Positions 8,073 through 16,969 of a stretch of 64,000 bases of DNA are shown one piece after another. The DNA comes from Sphingomonas sp. Y38-1Y (GTDB lineage: Bacteria; Pseudomonadota; Alphaproteobacteria; Sphingomonadales; Sphingomonadaceae), in NCBI RefSeq assembly GCF_032391395.1, contig NZ_CP135916.1:3520901-3584900 (forward strand). Direction: 5' to 3'. How positions within the stretch are numbered: position 1 is the first letter of the stretch; the number at the start of each line of letters is the position of its first letter. The translations under genes and the position numbers were made by a program. The notes below the pieces were generated by a model. That model did no database searches and was not told where the DNA came from. It saw only the letters and a list, made by a program, of their open reading frames with translations.

Positions 8073-8939
8073 ATGGCATCTATGATCGACCGCTATCTGC
8101 TGCGCTATTTTCTGGGCGTCGTCGATCATGGCAACTTCTCGCGCGCCGCCCGTGCGGCCGGCGTTTCGCAGCCGACGCTGTCGGCGGGCATCGCCAAGCT
8201 GGAACGGCTGGTCGGCGCGCCGGTGCTCGAACGCGACAGCCGCCGTGTCGAGCTGACGCCCGCGGGCACGCGCCTCCTCACCCACGCCCGCCGGATCGAG
8301 GCCGAGTTCGCCGAGGCCGAGCGCGCCGCCGCCGACGCCGCGCCCGCCCGTCTGGTGCGGATCGGCATCGCGCCGTCGCTGCCGGTGGCGCTGGTCGAGC
8401 GCGCGGTCGCCGCCGCCCGCACGGCCGCCCCGGACGAGCGGTTGGAACTGGTCGAGGGCACCCGCCGCGACCTCATCGCCCGGCTCGACCGCCGCCGCCT
8501 CGATGCCGTCGTCGCGCCCGCCGAAGGGACGTTCACCGGCGAACTGCTGTTCGAGGAGGGCTATGCCGTCGCGATGCCCGCCGGCCACCGCCTTGCAGCG
8601 CGCGAGCGCGTCACCGCCGACGACCTCGCCGACGAGACGATGCTGGTCCGCCGCCATTGCGAGGCGCTGGCCGCGGTCAGCCGCTACTTCACCGACCGCG
8701 GCGTCCGCCCCTTCATGGCCGCGCGCACGACCAACGACGAATGGGCGCTCGCGCATGTCCGCGCGGGGCTCGGCATCACGGTGATGCCCGCGTGCTTCGC
8801 AGGTCCCGGCATCGCGATGGCGGAGTTGGCCGGCTTCGACCGGCGGCGGCGCGTGGCGATGCTGGTGGACCCGGAAGGCGCAGCCAGGGCGGGCGCGTCG
8901 CGGAGTTATCGGGCGATGCGGGATGCGTTGCGAACCTGA
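8073..8939 (+). CDS. LysR-family transcriptional regulator
   Basis: A 288-residue LysR-type regulator. The winged helix-turn-helix covers residues 4-63, with GNFSRAARAAGVSQPTLS as the recognition region, followed by a substrate-binding domain. A second possible start, ATG at 8082, would remove three residues. The gene is divergent from liuA with 85 bp between them, so it is the obvious candidate to control the leucine operon in response to a pathway metabolite. That target is inferred from position only. Confidence 0.88.
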   Translation: MASMIDRYLLRYFLGVVDHGNFSRAARAAGVSQPTLSAGIAKLERLVGAPVLERDSRRVELTPAGTRLLTHARRIEAEFAEAERAAADAAPARLVRIGIAPSLPVALVERAVAAARTAAPDERLELVEGTRRDLIARLDRRRLDAVVAPAEGTFTGELLFEEGYAVAMPAGHRLAARERVTADDLADETMLVRRHCEALAAVSRYFTDRGVRPFMAARTTNDEWALAHVRAGLGITVMPACFAGPGIAMAELAGFDRRRRVAMLVDPEGAARAGASRSYRAMRDALRT

Positions 8940-8950
8940 CCACCTCCCCT

Positions 8951-9094
8951 CCGTCCGTGCTGAGTAGCGGCCGATTAGCCCGCAGGGCGTATCGAGGTCG
9001 CGTATCGAAGCACCGCCCCGAACACCAACATCCTTCGGTACGCCATCTCGATACGCGCCAATGCGCTACTCGACGGCTACTCAGGACGAACGGT
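8951..9094. repeat. Long palindromic repeat related to the GTTCG family
   Basis: A 144-bp inverted structure. The left arm CCGTCCGTGCTGAGTAGCGG pairs imperfectly with the right arm ending CTACTCAGGACGAACGG, and an inner GTATCGAGG/CTCGATACG pair is present. It is related to 35382-35485. It fills most of the 241-bp gap between the convergent LysR and phhB genes; nothing else was seen there. Confidence 0.65.
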
Positions 9095-9180
9095 GGGGGA
9101 CAGGATACAAATGAATCCTGTCCTGCAAGGACGGGAAGCGCGGTGAGGCCGCAAGCGCCGCATTCGCAAATCGCCCGCCC

Positions 9181-9471
9181 TCAATCCACCAGCGCGTCGA
9201 TCGCCTGCGCCAGGTCGATGTCGCGAGCCGATAGTCCGCCGGCGTCGTGCGTCGTCAACAGGATTTCCACACGGTTATACACATTCGACCATTCGGGATG
9301 ATGGTCCGCCTTCTCGGCCAGGAGCGCCACCCGCGTCATGAACCCGAACGCCTCCGAGAAGTCGACGAAGGCGAAGCTGCGCGTGATCGCGTCGCGGCCC
9401 TCGTCATGGTCCCAGTCGGGCAGGTCCTCCAGCGCCTCGACGCGCTCGGCTTCGCTCAACGGCTCGATCAT
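9181..9471 (-). CDS. phhB: Pterin-4a-carbinolamine dehydratase
   Basis: A 96-residue single-domain protein of the PCD/DCoH family. His57, His58 and Trp61 in [14 protein letters not shown] form the family active site. It dehydrates 4a-hydroxytetrahydropterin and so regenerates tetrahydrobiopterin-type cofactors, usually for phenylalanine hydroxylase. No hydroxylase gene is nearby. The length is normal for the family. Confidence 0.93.
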   Translation of the reverse strand: MIEPLSEAERVEALEDLPDWDHDEGRDAITRSFAFVDFSEAFGFMTRVALLAEKADHHPEWSNVYNRVEILLTTHDAGGLSARDIDLAQAIDALVD

Positions 9472-9512
9472 GCCCGCTCCCCTTGGGTCCTTGCGCTTGC
9501 TATGCCGCCCTC

Positions 9513-9923
9513 ATGGCCGAACCCGCCCCCGCTTGCCAAGTCGCCCCCGACGCCGCCGCGATCGAGACGCTCGCCCGCGCCGCGCTCGCGCGCATTCCCG
9601 CGCCATTTGCCGAGCATCTTGCCGGCGTCGTGCTGATCGTCGAGGACTATGCCGACGAAGCGGTGCTGGACGATCTCGGTATCGAGGATCCGATCGAGCT
9701 GACCGGCATCTATCACGGCCGTCCGATCGGCGAAAAATCGAGCTTCGATTCGGGCGCGTTGCCCGACCGCATCCACCTCTATCGCCTGCCGATCCTGTGG
9801 GAGTGGATCGAAGCCGGCGTCGCGCTCGACGCGCTGGTGCATCATGTCGTGGTGCACGAGGTCGGGCATCATTTCGGCCTGTCCGATGACGACATGCACG
9901 CGCTCGAAGCCGCTGCCGGGTGA
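9513..9923 (+). CDS. Zincin-like metallopeptidase family protein
   Basis: A 136-residue protein of the small metallopeptidase family (DUF1025-like). The zinc motif HEVGHHFGLSDDDMH near the C-terminus carries the HExxH core. IYHGRPIGEKSS and LPDRIHLYRLPIL are also family features. The start is the ATG at 9513; an earlier in-frame start would add a sequence that does not look like the family. Its TGA overlaps the GTG of ccmA, but no functional link to haem export is known. Confidence 0.85.
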   Translation: MAEPAPACQVAPDAAAIETLARAALARIPAPFAEHLAGVVLIVEDYADEAVLDDLGIEDPIELTGIYHGRPIGEKSSFDSGALPDRIHLYRLPILWEWIEAGVALDALVHHVVVHEVGHHFGLSDDDMHALEAAAG

Positions 9924-10486
9924 GCCTGCTCGCCTTTCACGACGTCGCCTGCGACCGCGGCGGTCGCCGGCTGTTCGAGGGGCTGAGCTTTGCGCTCGCC
10001 CCCGGCGAGGCGGCGCTGCTGACCGGTCCCAATGGCATCGGCAAGTCGAGCCTGGTTCGCCTCGCCGCCGGCCTCGCTGCGCCTGCCGCCGGCCGGATCG
10101 AGCGGGGCGGCCCGGCGGCATTGGCGGCGGAAGCGGCGGCGCTCGATGCCGAGTTGCCGCTCGGCGAAGCGCTCGGCTTCTGGGCAGCGCTCGACGGCCA
10201 CCGCGATCGCGTGCCGCGGGCGCTGGCCGCGATGGGGATCGACCATCTCGCCGAAGTCCCCGTCCGCTTCCTCTCGACCGGCCAGCGCAAACGCGCCGCG
10301 CTCGCCCGCGTCATCGCGAGCGGCGCGCCCCTGTGGCTGCTCGACGAGCCTGCAAACGGCCTCGACGCCGCCTCGGTCAAATCGCTGGAGGCGGCGATCG
10401 AGGCGCATCGGGCGAGCGGCGGCGCAGTGCTGGTGGCGAGCCATGTGCCCGTCGCCCTTCCCGCCGCGCAGGACCTCCGCCTGTGA
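9920..10486 (+). CDS. ccmA: Haem exporter ATP-binding subunit CcmA
   Basis: A 188-residue ABC ATPase of the cytochrome c maturation system I. Walker A is GPNGIGKSS, the signature is LSTGQRKRAAL and Walker B ends LWLLDEPANGLD. CcmA with CcmB and CcmC drives release of holo-CcmE. The start is a GTG overlapping the previous stop (GTGA), and the same overlap joins it to ccmB. ccmC and the remaining ccm genes are not in this window. Confidence 0.92.
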   Translation: MSLLAFHDVACDRGGRRLFEGLSFALAPGEAALLTGPNGIGKSSLVRLAAGLAAPAAGRIERGGPAALAAEAAALDAELPLGEALGFWAALDGHRDRVPRALAAMGIDHLAEVPVRFLSTGQRKRAALARVIASGAPLWLLDEPANGLDAASVKSLEAAIEAHRASGGAVLVASHVPVALPAAQDLRL

Positions 10487-11118
10487 CCGCATTCGCCGCG
10501 ATCGCCTGGCGCGAGCTTCGGCGCGCCTGGGTCGGCGGCGGCGTGATGCTGCCGATCGCCTTCTTCCTCCTCGTCTCGATCCTCTTTCCCTTCGCGGTCG
10601 GCCCCGATGCCAGGCTGCTCGGCCGGATTGCGGGCGGCGTCGTCTGGTCGGCAGCTTTGCTCGCAGCGCTGATGCCTGTCGAGCGGCTGGTCGGCCCCGA
10701 TATGGAGGCCGGCGTCATCGACCAGTTCGCCACGCGTGGCCTGTCAGACACCGGCGTCGCGCTGGCCAAGACCGCGGGCCACTGGCTCGGCTTCGGCCCG
10801 CCACTGATGCTCGCCTGCGTCGTCGCGGCGGGGCTGCTCGGCATGGATGCGACGACGTTGGTGCGCGTGCTGACGGGCCTGGCGATCGGCACACCGGGCC
10901 TCGCGGCGCTCGCGGTCGCGACGGGCGCGCTCACCGCCGGGCTCCGCGGAGCGGGCGCGGTCGCGGGGCTGGTCATGCTGCCGCTCGCCCTCCCGCTCCT
11001 GATCTTCGGCGCTGGCGAGGGACCGGGCGCGCTAAAGCTGCTCGGCGCGGTCTCGCTGCTGCTACTCGCCGGTGCACCGTTCGTGGCGGGCGCGGCGATG
11101 AAGATCGGGCGGGGTTAG
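10483..11118 (+). CDS. ccmB: Haem exporter permease CcmB
   Basis: A 211-residue inner-membrane protein with about six transmembrane segments. WRELRRAW at the N-terminus and MEAGVIDQFATRGLS in the first cytoplasmic loop are typical of CcmB. The start is the GTG at 10483, overlapping the ccmA stop. It forms the CcmAB complex used in c-type cytochrome biogenesis, which fits a cell relying on an aa3 oxidase. Confidence 0.92.
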   Translation: MTAFAAIAWRELRRAWVGGGVMLPIAFFLLVSILFPFAVGPDARLLGRIAGGVVWSAALLAALMPVERLVGPDMEAGVIDQFATRGLSDTGVALAKTAGHWLGFGPPLMLACVVAAGLLGMDATTLVRVLTGLAIGTPGLAALAVATGALTAGLRGAGAVAGLVMLPLALPLLIFGAGEGPGALKLLGAVSLLLLAGAPFVAGAAMKIGRG

Positions 11119-11120
11119 GC

Positions 11121-11226
11121 AACCTTCTCCCCTCCCTGGAAGGGGGGGCTGGAGGTGGGTCGGTGGCGAGGGCAACCTCCGCTACGAACCCATCCACCCC
11201 CGACCCCTCCCTTCCAGGGAGGGGAG
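11121..11226. repeat. Inverted repeat of the TCCCCTCC type
   Basis: The arms CTTCTCCCCTCCCTGGAAGG and CCTTCCAGGGAGGGGAGAAG are exactly complementary, with an inner GTGGGTCGG-type region. It is related in plan to the 133-bp elements. It fills the gap between the convergent ccmB and small membrane protein genes and may terminate both. Confidence 0.7.
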
Positions 11227-11231
11227 AAGCG

Positions 11232-11519
11232 TCAGTCGAAGAGGCCGACCGCGCCTTCTGCCCAGATCAGCGCGACGCATAGCACCGCCGATCCGCCGAG
11301 CACGACACGAGCGCGCGTCGATGGTGCGAATCGCACCGCCAGCTCGATCGCCACGCCAAGTCCGACCAGCAACACCGCCGCCGCGGCAAAGTCGAATGCG
11401 GTCCAGTGCGCGTCGGCGTTGAGCAACATCGCGGTGACGGGTAGCAGGTAGAGCGCGGCAATCGCGCCCCAAAGCATCAGACGCCAGTGTCGCGGTCCGG
11501 CAAGCGTGCGGCTGGTCAT
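11232..11519 (-). CDS. Small membrane protein of unknown function
   Basis: A 95-residue protein with three predicted transmembrane segments (about residues 13-32, 42-62 and 72-92). A basic N-terminus (TSRTLAGPRHWR) suggests a cytoplasmic start. No domain is recognised. Codon use and GC pattern fit the neighbours. It could be a short conserved sphingomonad membrane protein. Confidence 0.6.
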   Translation of the reverse strand: MTSRTLAGPRHWRLMLWGAIAALYLLPVTAMLLNADAHWTAFDFAAAAVLLVGLGVAIELAVRFAPSTRARVVLGGSAVLCVALIWAEGAVGLFD

Positions 11520-11577
11520 GCGGCAACCTCCTGGATTCGCCCAAAGCTACACCCGAACGCCCCCGGCGCCAACCGGC

Positions 11578-12450
11578 TTAGTCCCGCGACCACCGTGCGA
11601 AAAGCGCCGTCGGCAGTTCCAGCCGCCGCGCTTCCTCGCGCACCGTCAGCTCGCCCGCTTCGACGCGGCCGGGCAGGTCGGCGAAGTGCTGGCGGACGAG
11701 CTCGCCGATCGCGATTGCCGACAGCCGCACGGCATAAACGGTGAGGAACAGGAACCGGCTGTCCGCATCGAGTAGCTGCCGGCAATCGGCGATGAGGCCG
11801 GGCAGACCCTCTTCCAGCTTCCAGACCTCACCATTCGGCCCCCTGCCCCATTTGGGCGGGTCGAGGATGATCCCGTCATAGCGCCGCCCCCGCCGCACCT
11901 CGCGCGCGACGAACTTGCCCGCATCCTCGACCAGCCAGCGGACCGGCTTGTCGGCCATGTCGGACAGCGAAGCATTGCCGCGCGCCGCCTCGACCGATTT
12001 CTTGCTGGCGTCGACATGCACCATCCGCGCACCCGCCGCCGCCAGCGCCAGCGTGCCGACGCCGGTATAGCCGAACAGGTTGAGGCATTCAGGCTCGGCC
12101 GCGCCGTCGATCCGCTCGCGCATCCAGTCCCAGACGGGCGCCATGTCGGGAAAGAAACCCAGGTGCCGGAACGGCGTGTTGCTCGCGGTGAAGCTGACCT
12201 CCCGCCAGGACAGCGGCCAGCCGCCCTGCGGCACGTCCGGCGACAATTGCCAGCGCCCGCCGCCGTCGTCGTCGGCACCGGGGATGAACTCGCCGTCCGC
12301 CTTCCACTGGTCGCTCGCGGGCGCCCACATCGCCTGCGGCTCGGGCCGGATGAAGCGGAAGCGGCCATAGCGCTCCAGCTTTCGACCATGCCCCGTATCG
12401 ATCAGGCCGTAATCGGCCCAGGGCTCCCCCGTGAGCGTGACCAGCGCCAT
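11578..12450 (-). CDS. Class I SAM-dependent methyltransferase, RlmI-like
   Basis: A 290-residue Rossmann-fold methyltransferase. The SAM-binding loop is NLFGYTGVGTLALAAAGA, and the catalytic-type motif is IILDPPKWGRGPNGE (DPPK). This arrangement is seen in 23S rRNA m5C methyltransferases of the RlmI/RlmK group, but no PUA domain is visible, so the RNA target is uncertain. Its ATG overlaps the thrC stop by ATGA, so the two are probably cotranscribed. Confidence 0.85.
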   Translation of the reverse strand: MALVTLTGEPWADYGLIDTGHGRKLERYGRFRFIRPEPQAMWAPASDQWKADGEFIPGADDDGGGRWQLSPDVPQGGWPLSWREVSFTASNTPFRHLGFFPDMAPVWDWMRERIDGAAEPECLNLFGYTGVGTLALAAAGARMVHVDASKKSVEAARGNASLSDMADKPVRWLVEDAGKFVAREVRRGRRYDGIILDPPKWGRGPNGEVWKLEEGLPGLIADCRQLLDADSRFLFLTVYAVRLSAIAIGELVRQHFADLPGRVEAGELTVREEARRLELPTALFARWSRD

Positions 12451-13844
12451 CAGCCGCGCGGCTTCGCCCGCTCGGCGATGTACGCCGTCACCGCCTCGAA
12501 CGTCGCGGGCAGCACGTCATAGCGCTCCTCGCGATCGAACAGGTCGCCGACACGGCGCGGCAGCGCCGGCCGCACGCCGACCGCGCGTTCGACCGCATCG
12601 ACGAACTTGGCCGGATGCGCGGTGGCGAGCGTCACCATCGGCGCCTCGCCCTTGTGCTGGATCGCGGCGGCGTAACCGATCGCGGTATGCGGATCGAGCA
12701 CCTGCCCCGCCCCGTCGCACGCGCGCGCCATCGCCGCGGCCATGCCGCTTTCGTCCACCGCCATGCTGCGGAACAGCGCCGCCGATCCTTGCGACTGTGC
12801 ATTGGTCAGCCGCATCGCGCGGCTTGATTCGAACCCGGCCATCTGCGCCGCGAGCGCACCGCCGTCGCGGCCACCCAGGTCGAACAGCAGCCGCTCGAAA
12901 TTCGAGCTCACCTGGATGTCCATCGACGGCGTCGCGGTCGGCGTCACCGTTCCGCTCGAATAATCGCCCGACGACAGCGCGCGGTGGAGGATGTCGTTGA
13001 CGTTGGTCGCGACGACCAGCCGCTCGATCGGCAGCCCCATCCTTGCCGCGACATAGCCCGCGAACACGTCGCCGAAGTTGCCGGTCGGCACGCTGAACGC
13101 CACCGGCCGCCCGGGCGCGCCCAGCCGCACCGCGGCGTAGAAATAATAGACCACCTGCGCCATCAGCCGCGCCCAGTTGATCGAGTTGACCGCCGACAGC
13201 TTGAACCTGCCGCTGAAAGCGGAATCGCGGAACATCGCCTTGACCAGCGCCTGCGCGGTGTCGAAGTCGCCCTCGATCGCGATGTTGTGGACGTTCGGCG
13301 CGAGCACCGTCGTCATCTGCCGCCGCTGCACGTCGCTGACGCGGCCATGCGGGTGAAGCATGAAGATGTCGACGCCGACGCGGCCAGCGAGCGCATCGAT
13401 CGCCGCCGAGCCGGTATCGCCGCTGGTTGCACCGATCACCGTCAGCGGCTCAGTCGCGCCCGTCAGGAAGCGCTCGAACAACAGGCCGACGAGCTGCAGC
13501 GCGACGTCCTTGAACGCCAGCGTGGGCCCGTGGAACAGCTCGAGCAGCCACTGGTCGCTCTCCAGCTGGACGAGCGGCGTCAACGCCTTGTGCGCGAAGC
13601 GGCCATAGGCGGCGGTGCACAGCGCGCGAAGCTCGGCCTCGTCCAGGCTGCCCGCGACGAACGGCGCCATCACCCGCACCGCCGTCTCGACATAGTCGAG
13701 CCCGGCCATCGCGGCGATCTCGTCCGCCGAGAAGCTCGGCCATGTCTCGGGCACATACAGCCCGCCGTCCGACGCCAACCCCGCCAGCGTCGCGCCCTCG
13801 AAATCGAGGACGGGCGCGCTCCCCCTGGTGCTCACATACCGCAT
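12450..13844 (-). CDS. thrC: Threonine synthase
   Basis: A 464-residue PLP enzyme of the long (proteobacterial) ThrC class. MRYVSTRGSAPVLDFEGATLAGLASDGGLYVPE is split over the family start; the PLP Lys lies in GPTLAFKDVALQL, and the phosphate-binding region includes ATSGDTGSAAI. It converts O-phosphohomoserine to threonine. The start is the ATG at 13844. The longer open frame upstream overlaps the divergent hypothetical gene and is not family sequence. Confidence 0.94.
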   Translation of the reverse strand: MRYVSTRGSAPVLDFEGATLAGLASDGGLYVPETWPSFSADEIAAMAGLDYVETAVRVMAPFVAGSLDEAELRALCTAAYGRFAHKALTPLVQLESDQWLLELFHGPTLAFKDVALQLVGLLFERFLTGATEPLTVIGATSGDTGSAAIDALAGRVGVDIFMLHPHGRVSDVQRRQMTTVLAPNVHNIAIEGDFDTAQALVKAMFRDSAFSGRFKLSAVNSINWARLMAQVVYYFYAAVRLGAPGRPVAFSVPTGNFGDVFAGYVAARMGLPIERLVVATNVNDILHRALSSGDYSSGTVTPTATPSMDIQVSSNFERLLFDLGGRDGGALAAQMAGFESSRAMRLTNAQSQGSAALFRSMAVDESGMAAAMARACDGAGQVLDPHTAIGYAAAIQHKGEAPMVTLATAHPAKFVDAVERAVGVRPALPRRVGDLFDREERYDVLPATFEAVTAYIAERAKPRG

Positions 13845-13933
13845 GGCCGGTTCGCTTAGGCGCGTGGGGGACGCGGAGCAATGCAAGGGTTGGTTGACGG
13901 GCGGATGCTTTGGGTATCGCGCGCTGCTAGACA

Positions 13934-14377
13934 ATGCCGATGCGCTGGCTGCTTCCCATCCTTGCCGCATGTGTCGCGATGCCCGTGCAGGCGGCGGAGG
14001 ACTGCTACGACCGGATCGTAACCGGGACGATCGCGGCGCAAGTCCCGGCACCCGTTCCCGAGCTGGAGGACGGCTCGATCGTCATGAGTTGGCCGTGGTT
14101 CGTCGATCTCACCGTGGATCGGCCCGGCGGCGGCGCCGAGCGCCTGTCGGTCCAGACGGTACAGCACACCTATTTCGCGCGAGCACTACGCGGGCGCTGG
14201 CTGCTGCGTCGGAACCGCATGGGCGGCTATAATGCGCGGTGGAGGGCCCACGCGCCTCGGGCTCGGCGATGTTCGCGCGATGCGCCGCCTGCCCGGCCCT
14301 ACCTGGGTGCCGAAAGCCCGGCGGCACTCGAGAAGCTCCGCCGCGAAAGCGAGGCGCGCGACGGCGTCCGCCGCTAG
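13934..14377 (+). CDS. Secreted protein of unknown function
   Basis: A 147-residue protein with a clear signal peptide (RWLLPILAACVAMPVQAA, cleavage near residue 21). The mature part has Cys residues and a WPWFVDLTVDRPGG segment. A related pattern is recalled from sphingomonad hypothetical proteins, but no named domain is recognised. The start may be ATG 13934 or 13940. Its last 4 bp overlap the convergent SURF1 gene. The C-terminal 50 residues are Arg/Ala-rich, and a frameshift there cannot be excluded. Confidence 0.55.
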   Translation: MPMRWLLPILAACVAMPVQAAEDCYDRIVTGTIAAQVPAPVPELEDGSIVMSWPWFVDLTVDRPGGGAERLSVQTVQHTYFARALRGRWLLRRNRMGGYNARWRAHAPRARRCSRDAPPARPYLGAESPAALEKLRRESEARDGVRR

Positions 14378-14973
14378 CGCCGCCGCCTGAGCGCAACGGC
14401 GTAGATGATGAGCGCCAGCGCGGCGAAGGCGAACCACTGAACGGCATAGGCGAGATGATTGTCGGGCACGTTTGCCGGATCGGGCGCGCGGCTGGACAAC
14501 AGGCCGGGGGCGAGCGCGGTAGCCGGCACCACCATCGGCGCCGGGCTAGGCCGCGCGCCGAACAGCCGCGCGATGAACGACGTCGAATCGGGCGCGCGTG
14601 TCAGCACGCCGCGCACCGCGCCGCCCGCCCAGGTCGGCGTCAGCCGCGGATCGCTCGCGACGCCCAGGTCGACCACGAAGCCTTCGCGGCAGGTGACGAG
14701 GAAGCGATAGCCGCTCACGCCGCCCGCGCTACGACCCGCCGATCGCGTCGGCGGCGACGGCGCGGTGCAGGTCGCCGCCACGCGCGAGAACAGCATGTCG
14801 TCGCGCACCGGCAGCGCCAGCGCACGCTCGGGCAGGGCGGCATTGTGCGCGAAGCTGGCGAGCAGCGCATGCTTCGCCTCGCGCCGCTGGAGCTGCCAGA
14901 TGCCCAGCCCTACCATCGTCGCCGCTGCGAGCAGGACGATCGCGGTGGCGAGGATCGGCACGCGGCGCGTCAC
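14374..14973 (-). CDS. SURF1 family cytochrome oxidase assembly protein
   Basis: A 199-residue protein with a transmembrane helix at each end, as in SURF1. GLGIWQLQRREAKHALL after the first helix and NNHLAYAVQWFAFA-type sequence (here DNHLAYAVQWFAFA) before the last are the family signatures. It assists haem a insertion into CtaD. The start is the GTG at 14973 overlapping the stop of DUF983 (GTGA). The longer frame upstream is antisense-like sequence. Confidence 0.9.
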   Translation of the reverse strand: MTRRVPILATAIVLLAAATMVGLGIWQLQRREAKHALLASFAHNAALPERALALPVRDDMLFSRVAATCTAPSPPTRSAGRSAGGVSGYRFLVTCREGFVVDLGVASDPRLTPTWAGGAVRGVLTRAPDSTSFIARLFGARPSPAPMVVPATALAPGLLSSRAPDPANVPDNHLAYAVQWFAFAALALIIYAVALRRRR

Positions 14974-15362
14974 TTGATCCGCCCCTCGCCCGCGCCGTTG
15001 CGCCACTCGAGCGCGGCCAGCGCCGCCTTGGTCCAGCGCGTCGTCAGCATGACCGATGCGATCGTCAGCGGCAGCCACAGCGCGACATGCACCCACCAGG
15101 GCGGTGACCAGGCGAGCTCGACGACGATGCCGAGAATGGTGACGATCGTGCCGATGCCGAGCGTCAGGAACGCCGCCGCGCCGTCACCGACGTTGAAGGC
15201 GGAGAAGTCCAGGCAGCAGGCCGGGCAGCGATCGGCGAAGCGCAGCACGCCCGCGAACAGCGTCGGCGCGCCGCAGCGTGGGCAGAGGCCGCGCGTCGCC
15301 TGAACGAACAAGGGGGCCGGCGCACCGTCCGGCACGCCGACCCCCTGATTGTCCTTTGGCAT
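14970..15362 (-). CDS. DUF983 membrane protein
   Basis: A 130-residue protein of the DUF983 family. An N-terminal zinc-ribbon-like pattern, CPRCGAPTLFAG followed by DRCPACCLDFS, precedes two transmembrane helices. Members are regularly encoded between ctaE and SURF1 in alphaproteobacteria, so a role in oxidase assembly is likely but unproven. The ATG at 15362 overlaps the ctaE stop. Confidence 0.9.
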   Translation of the reverse strand: MPKDNQGVGVPDGAPAPLFVQATRGLCPRCGAPTLFAGVLRFADRCPACCLDFSAFNVGDGAAAFLTLGIGTIVTILGIVVELAWSPPWWVHVALWLPLTIASVMLTTRWTKAALAALEWRNGAGEGRIK

Positions 15363-16258
15363 CAGCCGTGCGCCGGTGCGCCCCAGCCGCCCCAGACATA
15401 GACGACGACGAACAGGAACAGCCACACCACGTCGACGAAGTGCCAGTACCAGGCCGCCGCCTCGAACCCGAAATGCTGGCGCGGGGTAAAGTGGCCGCGA
15501 TAGGCGCGGACGAGGTTGACGATCAGGAAGATCGTGCCGACCGCGACGTGGAAGCCGTGGAAGCCGGTCGCCATGTAGAAGGCAGAGCTGTAGTTCGACT
15601 TGCCGAAGTCGAACGGCGCGTGGGCGTATTCATAGGCCTGGATCGAGCTGAACAGCAGACCCAGCAGGATGGTGAGCCACAGCCCCTTCAGCACGCCATC
15701 ACGATTGCCGACGCCGATCAGGCCCCAGATCCCCGTCTTCTCGCCGCCGCGCTCTCCATGGATCAGCGCGTGATGCGCCCAGGTGACGGTCGTGCCGGAG
15801 AGGAGCAGGATGAAGGTGTTGAGGAGCGGGAATTCGAAGGCGTTGATGACCTCCAGCCCCTTGGGCGGCCAGGAGGCGACCGCGTCGGCCGCGACCGACA
15901 CCGCGCCCTCGGCATATTCCACGGGCACGGGGAACAGCGAATAGTCGAAGAACGCCCAGAACCAGCCGAGGAAGAACATCACCTCCGAGGCGATGAACAG
16001 GATCATGCCATAGCGCAGATGGAGCTGCACGACCGGCGTGTGGTCGCCGGCATGCGCCTCACGCACCACATCGGCCCACCAGCAATACATGGTGAACAGC
16101 ACGCCCGCGAGGCCGGCGAGGAACAGCCAGCCGCCGCCCACCGTCTCGTGCATCCACATGATGCCGCCCGACGCCATGCCCAGCGCCGACATCGATCCGA
16201 TCAGCGGCCACGCGCTGGGGGGCAGAATATGGTAATCGTGGTTCTTGGCGCCGGCCAT
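15362..16258 (-). CDS. ctaE: Cytochrome c oxidase subunit III
   Basis: A 298-residue subunit III with seven transmembrane helices. HDYHILPPSAWPLIGS at the N-terminus and HFVDVVWLFLFVVVYVWG at the C-terminus are family signatures. It belongs to the aa3-type oxidase encoded here with subunits I and II about 2-4 kb upstream. It is followed by DUF983 and SURF1 through 4-bp overlaps, indicating translational coupling. Confidence 0.96.
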   Translation of the reverse strand: MAGAKNHDYHILPPSAWPLIGSMSALGMASGGIMWMHETVGGGWLFLAGLAGVLFTMYCWWADVVREAHAGDHTPVVQLHLRYGMILFIASEVMFFLGWFWAFFDYSLFPVPVEYAEGAVSVAADAVASWPPKGLEVINAFEFPLLNTFILLLSGTTVTWAHHALIHGERGGEKTGIWGLIGVGNRDGVLKGLWLTILLGLLFSSIQAYEYAHAPFDFGKSNYSSAFYMATGFHGFHVAVGTIFLIVNLVRAYRGHFTPRQHFGFEAAAWYWHFVDVVWLFLFVVVYVWGGWGAPAHG

Positions 16259-16307
16259 CTACTCGTCCCTGTCGTGTCGCCTGTCCCAGGCGGTCTTGCC
16301 CTGTGCT

Positions 16308-16844
16308 CTAGCTTGGCTTTTTGCCTGAATCCACCGGGTAAAAGGTGTAGCTGAGCGTGATCTCCTGGACGCTGGACGCATCGGGGTCATCGGCGATCCG
16401 CGGATCGACGAAATAGACCACCGGCATGCGCACCTCCTCGCCCGGCTTCAGCGTCTGCTCGGAAAAGCAGAAGCACTGGATCTTGCTGAAATACTTGCCC
16501 GCCTGATCGGGGGTGACGTTGAACGTCGCGGTGCCGGTGACCGGCTTGTCAGACAGGTTCTTGGCGGTGAAGAACGCCATCTTGCGCGCGCCCAGCGCCG
16601 CGCGCTCGGTCCGCTGCTCGGGCGCGAACTGCCAGGGCATGTCCTTGGACACGTTGCTGTCGAACGCGACGGTGACGATCTTGCCCTGGACGGCGCCGGG
16701 CGCCGCATCCGCCGTCTGCGTCGTGCCGTTGAGGCCTGTCACCTGACAGAAGACGCGGTAGAGCGGCACGCTGGCAAAGCCGAGGCCACCCATGCTGACC
16801 ACGCCGATCACGGCAAGCATCGCGGTGCGGGCGTTGCGGTCCAT
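16308..16844 (-). CDS. ctaG: Cytochrome c oxidase assembly protein CtaG/Cox11
   Basis: A 178-residue periplasm-facing copper chaperone with one N-terminal transmembrane helix. The copper ligands are in the CFCFSEQTLKPGEEV motif, the family signature. It delivers copper to CuB of subunit I. The ATG overlaps the stop of the small CoxF-like gene. Confidence 0.95.
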   Translation of the reverse strand: MDRNARTAMLAVIGVVSMGGLGFASVPLYRVFCQVTGLNGTTQTADAAPGAVQGKIVTVAFDSNVSKDMPWQFAPEQRTERAALGARKMAFFTAKNLSDKPVTGTATFNVTPDQAGKYFSKIQCFCFSEQTLKPGEEVRMPVVYFVDPRIADDPDASSVQEITLSYTFYPVDSGKKPS

Positions 16845-16969
16845 CAGTGGCTCATCTTGACGATGCTGATCGCGAACACGAGCACGACGAAGCCGCCGAG
16901 CAGCAGCGCCATCACGGTCGCACGGCTCTTCTGGCGGCCGCGGATCATCCGCTCGTCCTCCGGGCTCAT
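16844..16969 (-). CDS. CoxF-like small oxidase-cluster membrane protein
   Basis: A 41-residue ORF: a charged N-terminus ([15 protein letters not shown]) followed by one hydrophobic helix ([19 protein letters not shown]). It is coupled on both sides by ATGA overlaps, to ctaB upstream and ctaG downstream. Small proteins at this place in alphaproteobacterial cox operons are called CoxF-like. Its size makes automated detection unreliable, but the exact double overlap supports it. Confidence 0.8.
   Translation of the reverse strand: MSPEDERMIRGRQKSRATVMALLLGGFVVLVFAISIVKMSH

Noticed and set aside
12450..14051. ThrC starting at 14051
   Set aside because: The added 69 residues are Arg/Ser/Pro-rich and overlap the divergent hypothetical gene; the family begins at MRYVSTRG.
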